Positions 62,839 to 64,000 of a DNA stretch of 64,000 nucleotides are shown piece by piece; within the stretch, counting starts at the first letter, position 1; every line of letters starts with the position of its first letter. The notes under the pieces were generated by a model. It worked only from the letters and a program-made list of their open reading frames with translations, was not told the DNA's origin and ran no database searches. Origin of the DNA: Lachnospiraceae bacterium (lineage in GTDB: Bacteria > Bacillota > Clostridia > Lachnospirales > Lachnospiraceae). The position numbers and the translations under genes are program-made. The stretch lies in the NCBI GenBank assembly GCA_022510745.1, contig JAFLSY010000001.1:297042-361041 (forward strand). The letters are read 5' to 3'.

Positions 62839-63612
62839 ATGGAATTCAGACCCTGTATCGATATTCATAACGGAAAGGTAAAGCAGATTGTAGGCAGCAG
62901 TCTGACAGATGAAAACAATACAGCCCGGGAAAATTTTGTGGCGTGGCAGGATGCAGCATATTTTGCCGATCTTTATAGACAGTCCGATTTGCGGGGCGGG
63001 CATGTGATTCTCCTAAATCCTGTATCCAGTCCTTTGTATGAAGTCACTAAGGGTCAGGCTCTGCAGGCTCTTGCCGCTTATCCGGACGGTCTGCAGGCAG
63101 GCGGCGGTATCACGCCTGAGAACGCCGAAGATTTTTTGCGGGCAGGGGCCAGTCATGTGATCGTGACCTCCTATGTATTCAGAGAGGGAAGGATTGACTA
63201 TGACAGACTGAAAGAAATGAAATCTGCTGTAGGCAGGGACAGACTGGTGCTGGATGTCAGCTGTAAAAAGAAAGCGGAGGGGTATGTAGTAGTCACGGAC
63301 AGATGGCAGAAAGAGACAAAAGAAGAGGTAAACGAGGACCTGTTAAATATACTTTCTGACTATTGTGATGAATTTTTAATTCATGCCGTGGATGTGGAAG
63401 GAAAAGAAAACGGTATTGAAAGAGAATTGGCGGCCATGCTGGGAGTTTACAGAGGGATTCCCGTGACCTATGCGGGCGGCGTCCACAGTTTGGAGGATCT
63501 GCGGCTTTTGAAGAATCTGGGAAAGGACAGAGTCAATGTGACAATAGGCAGCGCCTTGGATATTTTTGGAGGAAACCTGCCCTTTCATGAGATCGTATCA
63601 TTTCTGAAATAA
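62839..63612 (+). CDS. hisA: HisA, eukaryotic-type phosphoribosylformimino-AICAR ribotide isomerase
   Basis: A 257-residue TIM barrel catalysing an Amadori rearrangement in histidine synthesis. The sequence (FRPCIDIHNGKVKQIVG, LQAGGGITPENA, VLDVSCKKK, VVVTDRWQKET) is of the form found in plants, fungi and some bacteria, rather than the common bacterial HisA. No other his gene is nearby. The ATG at 62839 has no close ribosome-binding site; AGGGAGG is about 38 bases upstream behind a hairpin and a possible mini-ORF. A terminator follows. Confidence 0.9.
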   Translation: MEFRPCIDIHNGKVKQIVGSSLTDENNTARENFVAWQDAAYFADLYRQSDLRGGHVILLNPVSSPLYEVTKGQALQALAAYPDGLQAGGGITPENAEDFLRAGASHVIVTSYVFREGRIDYDRLKEMKSAVGRDRLVLDVSCKKKAEGYVVVTDRWQKETKEEVNEDLLNILSDYCDEFLIHAVDVEGKENGIERELAAMLGVYRGIPVTYAGGVHSLEDLRLLKNLGKDRVNVTIGSALDIFGGNLPFHEIVSFLK

Positions 63613-63621
63613 AATCCGCAA

Positions 63622-63653
63622 AAAAAGGACCAATCCGCAGATTGATCCTTTTT
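63622..63653 (+). terminator. Terminator after hisA
   Basis: AAAAAGGACCAATC (63622-63635) pairs with GATTGATCCTTTTT (63640-63653) with one G-U pair and a 4-base loop. Confidence 0.85.
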
Positions 63654-63761
63654 CTAATCCTATAAGACGATATTGCAAATTCTAAATAAAAATACTGATT
63701 AAGTCTTTTATATTGTAGAACAGGTACATCGTGTTACTGATTAGGTGACGTTATAATAAAA

Positions 63762-63962
63762 TTATAACTTGGTTACGTTTACAGCCTGAGGTCCTTTTTC
63801 GCCGTTTACAACTTCGAATTCAACAGCCTGGCCTTCATCCAAAGACTTGAAGCCTTCCATGTTCAGACCTGAATAATGTACGAATACATCATTGCCGGAT
63901 TCATCAGAGATGAAACCATAACCTTTTTGGTTGTTAAACCACTTTACTGTACCTTTGTTCAT
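63762..63962 (-). CDS. csp: Cold-shock domain RNA chaperone
   Basis: A 66-residue single OB-fold protein binding single-stranded RNA/DNA. RNP1 KGYGFIS and RNP2 DVFVHYS are intact. The start [10 protein letters not shown] at 63962 is chosen because GGAGGT lies just upstream; an in-frame ATG five codons earlier is unlikely. Length is standard. It is a single gene. The weak AT palindrome GTTATAA/TTATAAC (63750-63768) overlaps its stop. Confidence 0.96.
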   Translation of the reverse strand: MNKGTVKWFNNQKGYGFISDESGNDVFVHYSGLNMEGFKSLDEGQAVEFEVVNGEKGPQAVNVTKL

Positions 63963-64000
63963 TGTAGATACCTCCAAAAAATAAAAATAAGTCTTGTCCA

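Overview
The window reads as a chromosomal segment of an anaerobic Gram-positive Clostridia bacterium, most likely a fibre-degrading gut or rumen Lachnospiraceae. This is inferred from strong AGGAGG-type ribosome-binding sites, lipoprotein signal peptides without outer-membrane machinery, a tryptophan T-box, a lysine riboswitch, a eukaryotic-type HisA, several c-di-GMP proteins and a Roseburia-like beta-mannan phosphorolysis pathway. No rRNA, tRNA, CRISPR array, phage or transposase gene is visible.

Left part (1-9.5 kb): the 3' end of a GGDEF-GAF diguanylate cyclase, a Gfo/Idh/MocA oxidoreductase whose stop overlaps a convergent two-repeat protein, ATP-dependent PEP carboxykinase, a YitT membrane protein heading a cobalt/nickel ECF transporter operon (cbiMN fusion, cbiQ, cbiO), and a DegV lipid-binding protein. 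Then come (9.6-13.2 kb) a membrane-anchored GH5_4-like glucanase and a TrpB-like synthase behind a Trp (UGG) T-box. A signalling block (13.3-19.9 kb) holds a soluble CZB chemoreceptor, a membrane GGDEF protein, a decayed EAL-PAS pseudogene and a sugar-binding-domain/HD-GYP fusion. The fusion is followed at short spacing by a glycerol-1-phosphate dehydrogenase-like gene and a GH2 beta-mannosidase.

The centrepiece (20.9-53.5 kb) is a beta-mannan/glucomannan utilisation region. Outside the cell: a GH5_8 mannanase lipoprotein, an SGNH acetylesterase lipoprotein and a CBM35-like/GH26 mannanase lipoprotein. Uptake and surface: two solute-binding proteins (one fused to two carbohydrate-binding-like modules), two separate pairs of ABC permeases, a lipoprotein with a CBM-like domain plus three near-identical 126-residue repeats, and three membrane-linked proteins of unclear role (NHL-TPR, YIP1-like, DUF5696-like). 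No matching ATPase is present. In the cytoplasm: a GH26, a CE17-like deacetylase, a GH130_2 mannooligosaccharide phosphorylase, a cellobiose 2-epimerase, a GH130_1 mannosylglucose phosphorylase, a GH94 cellobiose phosphorylase and the GH2 beta-mannosidase, with a LacI regulator. Together they predict import of acetylated manno-oligosaccharides, deacetylation, and conversion to mannose-1-phosphate and glucose(-1-phosphate). No alpha-galactosidase is visible.

Right part (53.5-64 kb): an unknown lipoprotein, an OFA-type MFS transporter with a palindrome inside its promoter, a CmpB-like membrane protein, TypA/BipA, a double-OB SSB-like protein, a cobalamin adenosyltransferase-like protein, a lysine-riboswitch-controlled dapA-dapB operon, an Asn/Thr/Gly-rich lipoprotein, a HisA with an unusual start region, and a cold-shock protein.

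The best candidate for an undescribed system is the double-permease import/envelope cluster at 30.4-45.2 kb with its NHL-TPR, YIP1 and DUF5696 partners. All functions are inferred by reading the sequence; no database search was run.
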